Source of the DNA: Campylobacter showae
Lineage (GTDB): Bacteria; Campylobacterota; Campylobacteria; Campylobacterales; Campylobacteraceae
Length of the DNA: 64,000 nt
Direction: 5' to 3'
NCBI RefSeq assembly: GCF_900699785.1
Contig: NZ_LR535679.1
Location: 682,001 to 746,000, forward strand
The translations under genes were made by a program, and so were the position numbers. Positions 53,187-61,862 of the stretch are shown in pieces; positions within the stretch are counted from its first letter, which is position 1; each line of letters opens with the position of its first letter. The notes beneath the pieces are model-generated. The model did no database searches. It was not told the origin of the DNA and was given only the letters and a program-made list of their open reading frames with translations.

Positions 53187-56100
53187 TCACGCTTCCTCCG
53201 CCGCGCCTAAATTCCCCTCACCAGCAACAAGCTCGGCCGCTAGCTTTTTACTTGATTTAAAGTCCACCTTACCCGTTCCCAGCACCGGTACGGCACCTAC
53301 TTTATAAATCTTTGAAGGCTGCATGATAGAAGGTATCGCAGAAGCTCTGATACGCGCGGCTAGCTCCTCCTGGCTTATCTCGCCGCTAAAGAGCATGACG
53401 ACTTGCTCGCCCTTTTTCTCGTCGGCGACATTGGTGCAGACAAAGGTAACCTCATCGCCCAGCACGCCTGAGATTTGAGCCTCGAGCGCGCCCAGGCTTA
53501 TCATCTCGCCGCCGATTTTAGCAAAGCGAGATAGCCTATCCGTGATGGTTAAAAAGCCCGCCTCGTCTAAAAAGCCGATGTCGCCGCTGTTATAGTAGCG
53601 CACGCCGTCTAGCTCGACGATCGCTTCTTTCGTGCGCTCCTCATCTAGATAGTAGCCCTTCATCACCTGATGGCCGCCGATTAGGATTAGGCCTGCTTGC
53701 CCATTTTCTAGCTTTTCTAGGCTTGTTGGATCACAGATTCGTATTATCGTGCCGGCTGTCGGTAGACCCACGCTGCCCTCTTTTGAAAAAACGAGCTCTT
53801 TAAAAAACTCGGGCTCTAGTACGTTTGCGGTATTTACGCTAACGACGGGCGAAGTCTCGGTCGTACCGTAGCCTTCGTAAATTTCGACGCCGAATTTCAT
53901 CTTAAACTCGCGCTTAACGGCTGCGTTTAGCTTCTCCGCACCCGCGATGGCGTAGCGGATCGTAGAAAACATCAGCGGATTTAGCTTTTTGTTTTTGGTA
54001 TAGAGCCTAAAAAACGTCGAAGTGCCAAACATTATCGTCGCGTGGTATTTGGCAACCATCTTGCCCACGGCAAAGGCGTCTGTAGGATCGGGCACGTGAG
54101 CCGAGGCGATACCCTCGCTAAGCGGGAAAAATGTCGCCGCGGTAAGCCCGAACGAATGAAATATCGGTAGCGATGCTAAGATCACGTCGTTGCCGTCCGT
54201 GTTTACGATCTCTGAAATTTGCTTGATGTTAGCCATTATGTTTTTATGCGTTAGCACGATGCCCTTTGGCGTGCCTTCGCTGCCGCTGCTAAAGAGTATC
54301 GTCGCATCGTCGTCTATGCGAACGTCGCGAAAATATATAAGCTCAATCAGCCAGCGCGGCATCAAAACCGCCTTTAGCATCGCGCAAATTTTATCAGCCT
54401 TGCTTATGCCCTGCGCGACGTCTTCGAGATAGATTAGTCTGCCTTTTAGAGATTCTTCTAGCTCAAAGCCGCGAGCCTTTAGTTTGGCGATAAACTGGCG
54501 CGACGTGATTATACTTCTTAGCCCCGCCTTGTCCGCGCAGCCGATCAAATTTTGCTCGCTGAGCGTGTAGTTTAGATTTACGCTTATCTTGCCTCTAATA
54601 AATAACATCAAATTTATAATGCTACCCATCACCGAGGACGGCAGTATCACGCCGACGTTTCGCTCTTTTAAAAACGAGAATTTAAATTTAGACAAAAATA
54701 CTAGCACCGTAGCGATAACCTTGAGATTGTTTAGATCAGCGCCCGTGCTATCTACCATCGAGCGTTTAAACAGATCCGCTTTAGCGTGTTTTAGCCAGCT
54801 AAACTGCATAGGCTCTAGAGTTTTTAGATACTCGGCCCAGCTAAAAAACGATAGCTCGACTACTTTTTCGCGCACCTGTGGGGCTTTGGTTTCAGGTGCC
54901 AAAGGCGCGCCGAAGCTCACCCTGATAGCGCGCTTGCCGTCTACTTTACGGCTGATTCTTTGGTAGTATTTTTGAGCGCGCGAGAAGCTCGAACCCCAAA
55001 GACCGCGCAGATAAAACGGCACGATGACGGAGTTCGTATCGCTTGCGGCTATCTCGTAACCGTGCTGGAACTCGTCTATCTGGCCGTTATAGCTGATGTG
55101 CCCCTCAGGAAACAGCGCCACCACGTCGCCCGCGTCTAGGCACTCGCGGATCTTTTCTAGCGCACTTTTGCTAGCTCCCGCGCCTATCGGGATCACGTCA
55201 AATAAATTTAACAGCCATTTTAGGTACCAAATTTCATAAAAGCTCTTATGCATCGCAAATCTGATCGGACGCGGAGAGGCCATCTGCAGCACCGCCCAGT
55301 CTATCCAGCTCATGTGGTTGCCAAGCAGCAGCGCGCCGCCTTTTTGCGGGATATTTTCGACGCCGTCGACGTTGATCGTATAGCCGATCCTAAAAAACGG
55401 CATGATAAGCAAACGCGCGAAAAGATGCGGCAGGTATTTTATCGTCGCCAGCGCGCAGATAAGCACGCTAAAGGAGGTAATGACGAAGATCCCCGGCGTA
55501 CTAACGGCAAATATGCTAAACGCCATCGCAAGCAGTAAAAACGCCGCCATAAAGATGTTTTGGATAAAGTTACTGCCCGCCAGCGTGCGGCCCATCTGCT
55601 CTTCGGGCGTGAAAAACTGGATATTTGCGTTTAGCGGCACAATGAAAATACCGCCGCTAAAGCCGAACAAAAAGGACGCCAGCGTCATAAACGCCGCGCT
55701 AGAGCCCTGAGCGAACATAAGCAGCGAAGCAAAAAGCCCGAGCGCGCCAAAAGGCACGATGCCCATCTCGATGTGATTTTTCGAGTAGCTGCCAGCTAAC
55801 GCCGAGCCGGCGACCAGACCGATAGTGCTAACGGCTAAAATAGCCTGCACGATCATGACGTTGTTATCCGCGCTCATAGCCTTGTAGTGAGCGGGGAAAA
55901 CGGCGATAACCAGCTGCGCCACCGCCCAGAAAACAGAAAGCCCAAGCGTACATAAAAAGGCGTTTTTGTTGTTAAAGATGTGCCTCGTGTTTTCTTTTAA
56001 GTAGCCTAGTTTAAAGTACTTTTTCGCGTCAAATTTAAGCCCTGCGTCGGTTGCTTCAAAAAACGGAATCTTAAACGTAAAAATCGTCTCGGCTACCGAG

Positions 56101-56669
56101 CAAACAAAAAGTATCGCACCGATAAACCAGACTGATTTTATCATCTCTCCGGCGTCCGTGCTCGCTACGGCGTAGCTCTCGAAAATCGCCGAGAAAACAA
56201 ACGAGCCAAGCAGTATCGCCACGATAGTAAAGGCCTGCACGATACCGTTTGCCGCGCCCAGCTTCTCGCCGCCCACGATTTTTTTGATAAGGCCGTATTT
56301 GGCGGGGCTATATACCGCGCTTTGCACCGCTAGCAGCAGCGTCGTGCCAAACGCCACGTAAAACCAACCGCAAAGGTAGCTTATAGTGATAAAAAGCGTG
56401 AGTAAAATTTCGCTTGCCGCCGCATATCTCGTGATGCGGGTGCGCGAAAATTTATCGTTTAAAAAGCCCGAAACGCTAAAAAGCATAATGTAGGGCAGCA
56501 AGATTAGCAAATTTACGAGCGAGGTCAGGATGATCTGTAAATTTTCATCCTCGATGCTCTTAAAAAGTATGTTTTGGATCGTGATTTTGTGGCCAAGATC
56601 TACGACTGCGTTGATAAACATAACGATCAAAAAGGGCAAAAAGCCCCTAACCGAAAAAACGCCTTTCAT
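53187..56669 (-). CDS. aas: Aas-type fusion: MFS transporter, PlsC acyltransferase and acyl-ACP synthetase
   Basis: 1160-aa three-domain membrane protein for lysophospholipid uptake and reacylation. Residues 1-~400 form a LplT-like MFS transporter. Residues ~420-620 form a PlsC-type acyltransferase with N-H-M-S-W-I-D (HX4D) and F-P-E-G-H. Residues ~640-1140 form an AMP-dependent acyl-ACP synthetase with S-S-G-S-E-G-T-P-K-G and E-G-Y-G-T-T-E-T-S-P. The lplT-aas functions, two genes in enterics, are one chain here. Overlaps the merR gene by 4 bases, so both are co-transcribed. Confidence 0.92.
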   Translation of the reverse strand: MKGVFSVRGFLPFLIVMFINAVVDLGHKITIQNILFKSIEDENLQIILTSLVNLLILLPYIMLFSVSGFLNDKFSRTRITRYAAASEILLTLFITISYLCGWFYVAFGTTLLLAVQSAVYSPAKYGLIKKIVGGEKLGAANGIVQAFTIVAILLGSFVFSAIFESYAVASTDAGEMIKSVWFIGAILFVCSVAETIFTFKIPFFEATDAGLKFDAKKYFKLGYLKENTRHIFNNKNAFLCTLGLSVFWAVAQLVIAVFPAHYKAMSADNNVMIVQAILAVSTIGLVAGSALAGSYSKNHIEMGIVPFGALGLFASLLMFAQGSSAAFMTLASFLFGFSGGIFIVPLNANIQFFTPEEQMGRTLAGSNFIQNIFMAAFLLLAMAFSIFAVSTPGIFVITSFSVLICALATIKYLPHLFARLLIMPFFRIGYTINVDGVENIPQKGGALLLGNHMSWIDWAVLQMASPRPIRFAMHKSFYEIWYLKWLLNLFDVIPIGAGASKSALEKIRECLDAGDVVALFPEGHISYNGQIDEFQHGYEIAASDTNSVIVPFYLRGLWGSSFSRAQKYYQRISRKVDGKRAIRVSFGAPLAPETKAPQVREKVVELSFFSWAEYLKTLEPMQFSWLKHAKADLFKRSMVDSTGADLNNLKVIATVLVFLSKFKFSFLKERNVGVILPSSVMGSIINLMLFIRGKISVNLNYTLSEQNLIGCADKAGLRSIITSRQFIAKLKARGFELEESLKGRLIYLEDVAQGISKADKICAMLKAVLMPRWLIELIYFRDVRIDDDATILFSSGSEGTPKGIVLTHKNIMANIKQISEIVNTDGNDVILASLPIFHSFGLTAATFFPLSEGIASAHVPDPTDAFAVGKMVAKYHATIMFGTSTFFRLYTKNKKLNPLMFSTIRYAIAGAEKLNAAVKREFKMKFGVEIYEGYGTTETSPVVSVNTANVLEPEFFKELVFSKEGSVGLPTAGTIIRICDPTSLEKLENGQAGLILIGGHQVMKGYYLDEERTKEAIVELDGVRYYNSGDIGFLDEAGFLTITDRLSRFAKIGGEMISLGALEAQISGVLGDEVTFVCTNVADEKKGEQVVMLFSGEISQEELAARIRASAIPSIMQPSKIYKVGAVPVLGTGKVDFKSSKKLAAELVAGEGNLGAAEEA

Positions 56670-57316
56670 TTGTTCTCCTTTTTGTAGGCATCGAATGTGT
56701 GGAAATTTAAGATGTAAGGTTTTAGGATCAAGATATTGTCGAAAACGAGCTTTAGAGCCGCGTTTTTATCCTTTGCTTTCGCGTAAATTTCGCGCGCGCA
56801 CTCGGCTTCGATTTTGGCCGTTTGTTTGGCTAAATTTATATAGGTCTGTAAAATTTCCCGCCCGTGCTCACTTTTTTGCGTTTCTAGCACGATTTGCAGG
56901 ATCTCGACCTCTTTTTGCGTTAGCTTGCCGCCTCGCATAAAGATAAATCCATCTTCGATAAATTTATCTAGCTCAGTCTCCGTGATACCCAGCCTCTCGC
57001 ACGCTTGCTCGGCGCTTAGCGTCTGGGCGAAATTTGACCCCATAAAGGTGTCGAGCGAATCAAAAAGCACCTCGTAGCAGCGCTTAAAGCTAAAGCCCTT
57101 TTGCTGCGTGAGCGCCTTTACCTCTTTTAGGCTGAGGTGGAAATTGCTCTGGACGTATTTGATGAAATTTAGCATCAAAAGCGTATCCTCGCCATACTGA
57201 TGTACGTTGTCTTTTACCTTCACGGGCTCGGGCAGAAGTCCTTCTTTGACGTAAAAGAGTATCGTTGATTTGGGCGTTTGCGAGAGTTCGCAAAGCTCGC
57301 TCATCTTGTAGCTCAT
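56666..57316 (-). CDS. MerR family transcriptional regulator
   Basis: 216 aa. N-terminal winged helix with M-S-E-L-C-E-L-S-Q-T-P-K-S-T-I-L-F-Y-V-K-E-G-L-L (residues 5-28), the standard MerR DNA-binding signature. Residues ~100-125 (S-A-E-Q-A-C-E-R-L-G-I-T-E-T-E-L) look like a second helix-turn-helix. The rest is helical without a Cys metal site, so a metal sensor is unlikely. First gene before aas; a palindrome in the divergent promoter is a candidate operator. Confidence 0.88.
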   Translation of the reverse strand: MSYKMSELCELSQTPKSTILFYVKEGLLPEPVKVKDNVHQYGEDTLLMLNFIKYVQSNFHLSLKEVKALTQQKGFSFKRCYEVLFDSLDTFMGSNFAQTLSAEQACERLGITETELDKFIEDGFIFMRGGKLTQKEVEILQIVLETQKSEHGREILQTYINLAKQTAKIEAECAREIYAKAKDKNAALKLVFDNILILKPYILNFHTFDAYKKENK

Positions 57317-57380
57317 CTCTTTCCTTTCGTTAAATTTGACGAAATATTACGCAAATTTAGCTTAGAAAACCATAAAGCGT

Positions 57381-57400
57381 AAAGCGTCACTTGACACTTT
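57381..57400. promoter_or_regulatory. 20-bp inverted repeat, candidate MerR operator
   Basis: AAAGCGTCA-CT-TGACACTTT, 9-bp arms with one mismatch, between the divergent merR and amidohydrolase genes and overlapping the -35 element of the latter. Confidence 0.55.
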
Positions 57401-57419
57401 CTAAAATTTAGGCTATGAT
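57391..57419 (+). promoter_or_regulatory. Sigma70-type promoter of the amidohydrolase gene
   Basis: TTGACA and TATGAT separated by exactly 17 bases, about 28 bases before the ATG. A -35 of this quality is unusual in Campylobacter. Confidence 0.65.
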
Positions 57420-57446
57420 TTCGCCAAATTTTAAAAAGGAGAAACG

Positions 57447-58814
57447 ATGTTTCGAGATGTTTTTAACCGCGCGAACGAGCGCTTGGACGCTTTGGGTTTT
57501 GACGTAAATTTAAGAGCCGGCAAAACGGCGACAAGCTTTGGTTTAGTAGCTCGCAAAACGGAGGAAAATTTAACTCGCGCAAATTTAACCAAGCAGAACG
57601 CGCGGGTAAATTTGAGCTCAAATTTGAGAGCGAGCGAGACGGCTGCGCCAAAAACGCTCGGGTTTTGCCAAAACGCGGCGGATCAAATTTGCGCCAAAGA
57701 TAAATTTGCCAAAGCGAGCGTAAATTTAACCGCAAACGAAGCAAATTCGGGCGGATTTTCGCGGGGTAAATTTAACGAAACCGCCGTGCGGGAAAGCGAA
57801 TTTGGCGGCTTGCAAAGCGCAAATTTAACGCAGATAAAAACCGTCGATATCCACTCACACTTGCTTAGCTCGGACGTGAAATTCGACCGATTTTACGACA
57901 AGCTAGCGCTTGCGTTTTTCGCTAAAAAATTCGACATAAACAGGAGCGAGCTTATAAAAAACGGCTTTGAGGGCTACAAAAGCAACTTCGCGCGGCTGAT
58001 AAAAAGCTCGAATTTCGTCCAAAAGTCCGTGGTTTTCGGCGTCGATGCGAAATTTGACGAGAGCGGAAACCTCGTGCACAAGGACAAAACCGTCTGCGCC
58101 TCAAACGAAGATGTTTTTGCCTTTTACGAGCAAAATCCAAACGAGGTCGTGCCGTTTTTTAGCGTAAATCCAAACCGCAAAGACGCGCTAAATTTGATCG
58201 AAAAATACCACAAAATGGGCTTTAAAGGCGGCAAGCTTTTGCACTCTTACTGGGAGACGGATCTAAACGACAAGCGATATGAGCCCTATTTTAGGCTACT
58301 TAGCGAGCTTGGGCTACCGCTTGTTATCCACGTGGGCGACGAAAACTCGCTCGCCTCAAATAAGGCGCTTGAGAGCATCGAGCAGCTAAAATCCCCGCTA
58401 AATCTTGGTTGCCGCATCGTCTGCGCTCATATGGGCGCCTCAAGCGACGGCGTTTTGTCTATGTTTTCGCGCGATCCAGAGAAACTGGGCGCCAACTACC
58501 TCACTCTACTTCGTTGGCTGCGCGAATTTGACGGGCTTTACGCCGACATTTCGGCGCTGCTTTGCATAAACAAGGCCCGCATCCTGCCGCATCTAAAAAC
58601 CCAAACTCAAATCCACGACAAAATCCTTTTCGGCACCGATTTTCCCGTGCCTTTTAGCGTGATTTTAAGCAGTTACGACCTGCCTTTTCGCGAGCGACTG
58701 GCGCTAAATCGTATCCAAAATCCGCTCGATCGATACGTGCGCGCGATGAGTTTGTATTTTGGCGAGGATTCGCCGATTTTTAGTAATTATAAAAAGATTT
58801 TGGGAGTGATTTAA
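57447..58814 (+). CDS. Amidohydrolase (PF04909-like) with long low-complexity N-terminal extension
   Basis: 455 aa. The TIM-barrel hydrolase starts near residue 130: metal motif H-S-H at 136-138, then G-F-K-G-G-K-L, P-L-V-I-H-V-G-D, C-A-H-M-G-A-S and F-G-T-D-F-P-V-P with the catalytic Asp. Substrate unknown. The first ~130 residues have no counterpart in normal amidohydrolases; they are Asn/Ala/Thr/Lys rich with repeated N-L-T/N-L-S encoded by AAATTT elements. A good ribosome-binding site (AAAAAGGAG) precedes the ATG, so the extension appears to be translated. Confidence 0.82.
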   Translation: MFRDVFNRANERLDALGFDVNLRAGKTATSFGLVARKTEENLTRANLTKQNARVNLSSNLRASETAAPKTLGFCQNAADQICAKDKFAKASVNLTANEANSGGFSRGKFNETAVRESEFGGLQSANLTQIKTVDIHSHLLSSDVKFDRFYDKLALAFFAKKFDINRSELIKNGFEGYKSNFARLIKSSNFVQKSVVFGVDAKFDESGNLVHKDKTVCASNEDVFAFYEQNPNEVVPFFSVNPNRKDALNLIEKYHKMGFKGGKLLHSYWETDLNDKRYEPYFRLLSELGLPLVIHVGDENSLASNKALESIEQLKSPLNLGCRIVCAHMGASSDGVLSMFSRDPEKLGANYLTLLRWLREFDGLYADISALLCINKARILPHLKTQTQIHDKILFGTDFPVPFSVILSSYDLPFRERLALNRIQNPLDRYVRAMSLYFGEDSPIFSNYKKILGVI

Positions 58815-59899
58815 GTAACAATTGGACACCTAAACGTCATATGTTTTTCACCAAAATCCACAACCAACTCTTTGCCGTTTTCTAGACATATATAGATCGC
58901 ATTTTTGATTTCACCAAACCTACTGCTGGGAGGATATACCTGACAAACCCTGTTTCGCTTAAAAACAGACCTATCCAAAGGATACTTTGCATACGGATTA
59001 TGAAAAATAAATAATCCATCCTCAACAAGCTCATATGTGTTTTCCGCAACAAGGCCATCTAAGGTTAGAAACATCAAAGTTTTTTTGTATTTTCTTAGTT
59101 TAGACCAAGTTGCATTACAACTAAAAATAACAGCACTAATCTCACTCATGTATTCGTCATTAAAAAACCCTAAAGGTATCTCGGCATCATTATCTTTTTT
59201 AATGCTATTCAAATAAATCGTTGGCGGACAAATATAATCTTCGTGGTTGTTATAATACGCTTCTTCGTCAACGTAATAATCGTATAGCAATGCCATTATA
59301 GCTCGACAATACTGATGATAAAAAAATGGTTGCTCAAAAGGAGCTACAGCGATAATAAAAGGCCTATTTTTTACATAGTCTAGCTTTGAATAATCATTTT
59401 TGTATTTTCTATATTTACTTAATATGGCATTTGATAATCGTATCATAGAGTACCTATTTGCTTCATTCATATTTTTTAAATAATAATCATATGCCTCTGG
59501 GTTAAAAGGGTTAGCCAATGGCTCTTCTTTATCCCACTCATTGGGCTTTTCATCATCTGCTTTATTTGCAGTAGTAGCTTCAACTATAAAATCGATATTA
59601 TTCATATTTAATAAAAAATCCGGTCTACTATAACTCTAATTAAATTTAAAACCATAATCGCTAAAAATTTTATACAGATATATTTCCCAAAAACTAGAAT
59701 TGAAAGTAGTTTGAAATTCTTTAATAAATTTATTATCTCTATCCGGGAAGCCTATGCACCAAGACTGCAATATTGATTTTTCTTGTTCCCAGCTCTCGCC
59801 AGCCAATAGACCATTTTTTATCTCATTATCTTTTTCAAGTATCCTGGCAAAATTTGGATGAAATCTTTCTTTTTCTACCTGCGGTGTAAACAAATCCAC
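58811..59899 (-). pseudogene. PD-(D/E)xK-like nuclease candidate interrupted by one in-frame TAG
   Basis: Two reading frames lie in the same phase: 59636-59899 (87 aa, GTG start after AAAGGAG) and 58811-59605 (264 aa from a downstream ATG). Only a TAG at 59636-59638 and nine open codons separate them. Read through, the junction gives S-R-P-D-F-L-L, ten residues later F-I-V-E-A-T, a PD-x(n)-E-x-T pattern resembling PD-(D/E)xK nucleases with the Lys replaced. Preceding W-E-I-Y-L-Y-K-I-F also fits that fold. Base composition is much more AT-rich than both neighbours, suggesting acquisition. No partner modification gene is nearby. Function not proven. Confidence 0.7.
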
Positions 59900-60116
59900 A
59901 TTAAACTCCTTTTGAAATAAAACTCATAAAATTATTACTTACAATATTTGACAACTATAATTTTATTAACTTAAAAATTTAGTTCATTTTTTAAAATACA
60001 ACTCAATTTTGGTCATACATGGCATTAAATTTAACCAAAAGAAGAAAAACACCACTAAATTTGACTGCAAATTTATAAACTGAAAACCTCAAATTTGACG
60101 CTAAATTTTAAAGCAG

Positions 60117-61061
60117 CTACCACCTGCCGCTAGCCCCGCCTCCGCCAAAGCTTCCGCCCCCTCCGCTAAAACCTCCGCCTCCTGAGCTTCTGCCTCCGCC
60201 GCTAAATCCGCCGCCGTAACCGCCAGAGCCGCCACCGCCGTACAAGCCTCTACCGCCGGTTTTCATATTTCGCATTAGGTAAAAAAGTAGCACGAAAAGA
60301 ACGAGCACTATCGCGCCTCTAACAAGCAGATCCTCGATACCAAACGTCCCTGCGACTACGCCCGAGATAAAACCCGATAACGTCGCGCTGGCTCCGATTC
60401 GCAGGGCTGCCGCGCCAAAAATAGCCGAAGCAAATACCATCACCATGCCAACTACTATCCCGTAGGCTTCCACAGGCGTCTCATCTTGCTTTTGTATCTC
60501 CTCCCTCACGCCCTCGTCCCCGTCAAGTAGCGCTATGATCTTTTGCGTGCCTATCTTTATACCGTTTTGGATATCGCCTTTTTTAAATTCAGGGATTATG
60601 TAGTAGTTTATGATGTTGCTGCTAAGTGCGTCCGTTAGAGTACCTTCTAGGCCGTATCCTACCTCTATGCGTACTTGTTTGTCGTTTGGAGCTACTACTA
60701 ATACTACTCCGTTATCTTTACCTTTTTGTCCTATGCCCCAATGTCTAGCTAGTTCTAGGGAGTACTCTTCTATTTGAGAGTTGCCTAGAGACTTTATAGT
60801 AGCTACTACTACTTGATTTGTGGTGTTGTTTTCGTGAGTAGCTAGAGCGATTTCAAGCTCCTCTTTGACCCCCTGACTTAACACCCCCGCCTGATCTACT
60901 ACTCTACCAGTTAAGGCAGGGAAAGCGGGAGCCTTTTTATCTAAAATTTGGCTCGTAGCCTCTTTAGCGGAGGCATTTTGCTCCGCCGCAGACAAATTTG
61001 GCGCAAAATGCCCCAAAACTAGCGTAAAAACGCAAAATAAAGTAGATAAAATGCGTTTCAT
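60117..61061 (-). CDS. TPM-domain membrane protein with Gly-rich tail (YgcG type)
   Basis: 314 aa. Start M-K-R-I-L-S-T-L-F-C chosen; the longer open frame adds 24 unlikely residues. Signal peptide to about residue 24, TPM domain ~60-190 (V-V-D-Q-A-G-V-L-S, G-I-G-Q-K-G-K-D-N-G-V-V-L-V-V, R-I-E-V-G-Y-G-L-E), two or three helices (~205-275), then a Gly/Ser-rich C-terminal tail of ~45 residues. Family linked with photosystem repair in plants and of unclear role in bacteria. Pairs with lemA, 19 bases upstream. Confidence 0.9.
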   Translation of the reverse strand: MKRILSTLFCVFTLVLGHFAPNLSAAEQNASAKEATSQILDKKAPAFPALTGRVVDQAGVLSQGVKEELEIALATHENNTTNQVVVATIKSLGNSQIEEYSLELARHWGIGQKGKDNGVVLVVAPNDKQVRIEVGYGLEGTLTDALSSNIINYYIIPEFKKGDIQNGIKIGTQKIIALLDGDEGVREEIQKQDETPVEAYGIVVGMVMVFASAIFGAAALRIGASATLSGFISGVVAGTFGIEDLLVRGAIVLVLFVLLFYLMRNMKTGGRGLYGGGGSGGYGGGFSGGGRSSGGGGFSGGGGSFGGGGASGRW

Positions 61062-61080
61062 TTTTTGTGCCTTGGTTGGG

Positions 61081-61674
61081 TTATTTGGCGAAGGATACGT
61101 CCGGTACGGCTTGTTCGGCTTCGCTAGCTTCAAAGGTTACGCGCGGTTTTAGCTCGGGATAAATCATTTCGGCGATAAATTTGCCCGGAATTTTGCGCAG
61201 AGCGACGTTGTAGTCCTTGACGGCTGCGATATAATCCTTTCTAGCGACCGCGATGCGATTTTCCGTACCCTCAAGCTGGCTTTGCAGGGAGAGGAAATTT
61301 TGATCGGCTTTTAACTGAGGGTAGTTTTCGGTTATAGCCATTAGCCTAGATAGCGCGCCGCCTAGAGTTTTTTGAGCGTTTTCAAACTCTTTTAGCTTAG
61401 CGGGATCATCTACCGAGCTAACGTCGATCGTCATTTGAGAGGCTTTGCTTCTAGCTTCGGTTACTTCTTTAAACACGCTCTCCTCGTGGCTAGCGTAGCC
61501 TTGGACGGTTTTTACCAAATTTGGGATAAGATCGGCGCGGCGTTTGTATTGATTTTGCACCTGAGCCCACTTCTCCTTGACCGTTTCGTCGAGTACTGGG
61601 AAGGCATTGACGTACTTCAAGGCGATACCGCCGATAACGCCTAAGACGACTAGAAAAATGACTAGATTTTTCAT
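61081..61674 (-). CDS. LemA family protein
   Basis: 197 aa. One N-terminal helix (residues 4-22), then the coiled LemA domain with Y-K-R-R-A-D-L-I-P-N-L-V, E-N-Y-P-Q-L-K-A and N-x-x-L-R-K-I-P-G. LemA and TPM proteins often occur in pairs; function unknown, membrane-associated. GGAG precedes the ATG. Confidence 0.93.
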   Translation of the reverse strand: MKNLVIFLVVLGVIGGIALKYVNAFPVLDETVKEKWAQVQNQYKRRADLIPNLVKTVQGYASHEESVFKEVTEARSKASQMTIDVSSVDDPAKLKEFENAQKTLGGALSRLMAITENYPQLKADQNFLSLQSQLEGTENRIAVARKDYIAAVKDYNVALRKIPGKFIAEMIYPELKPRVTFEASEAEQAVPDVSFAK

Positions 61675-61862
61675 GGGTGCTCCTTTGAGAAATTTCTACC
61701 TTGATTATACACTTAAATGCTTTTAAAATTAATAATTTAAAAATGAAAGTCGGATAAATTTGAAGTTAAATTTTGAGCTAAATTTGAGAAAACTAGGAAT
61801 AAATTTGAATAATAAATTTGCAGCAAGAGATTTTGCTTCCCTTGCCGCATAGCGTTTAAAAC

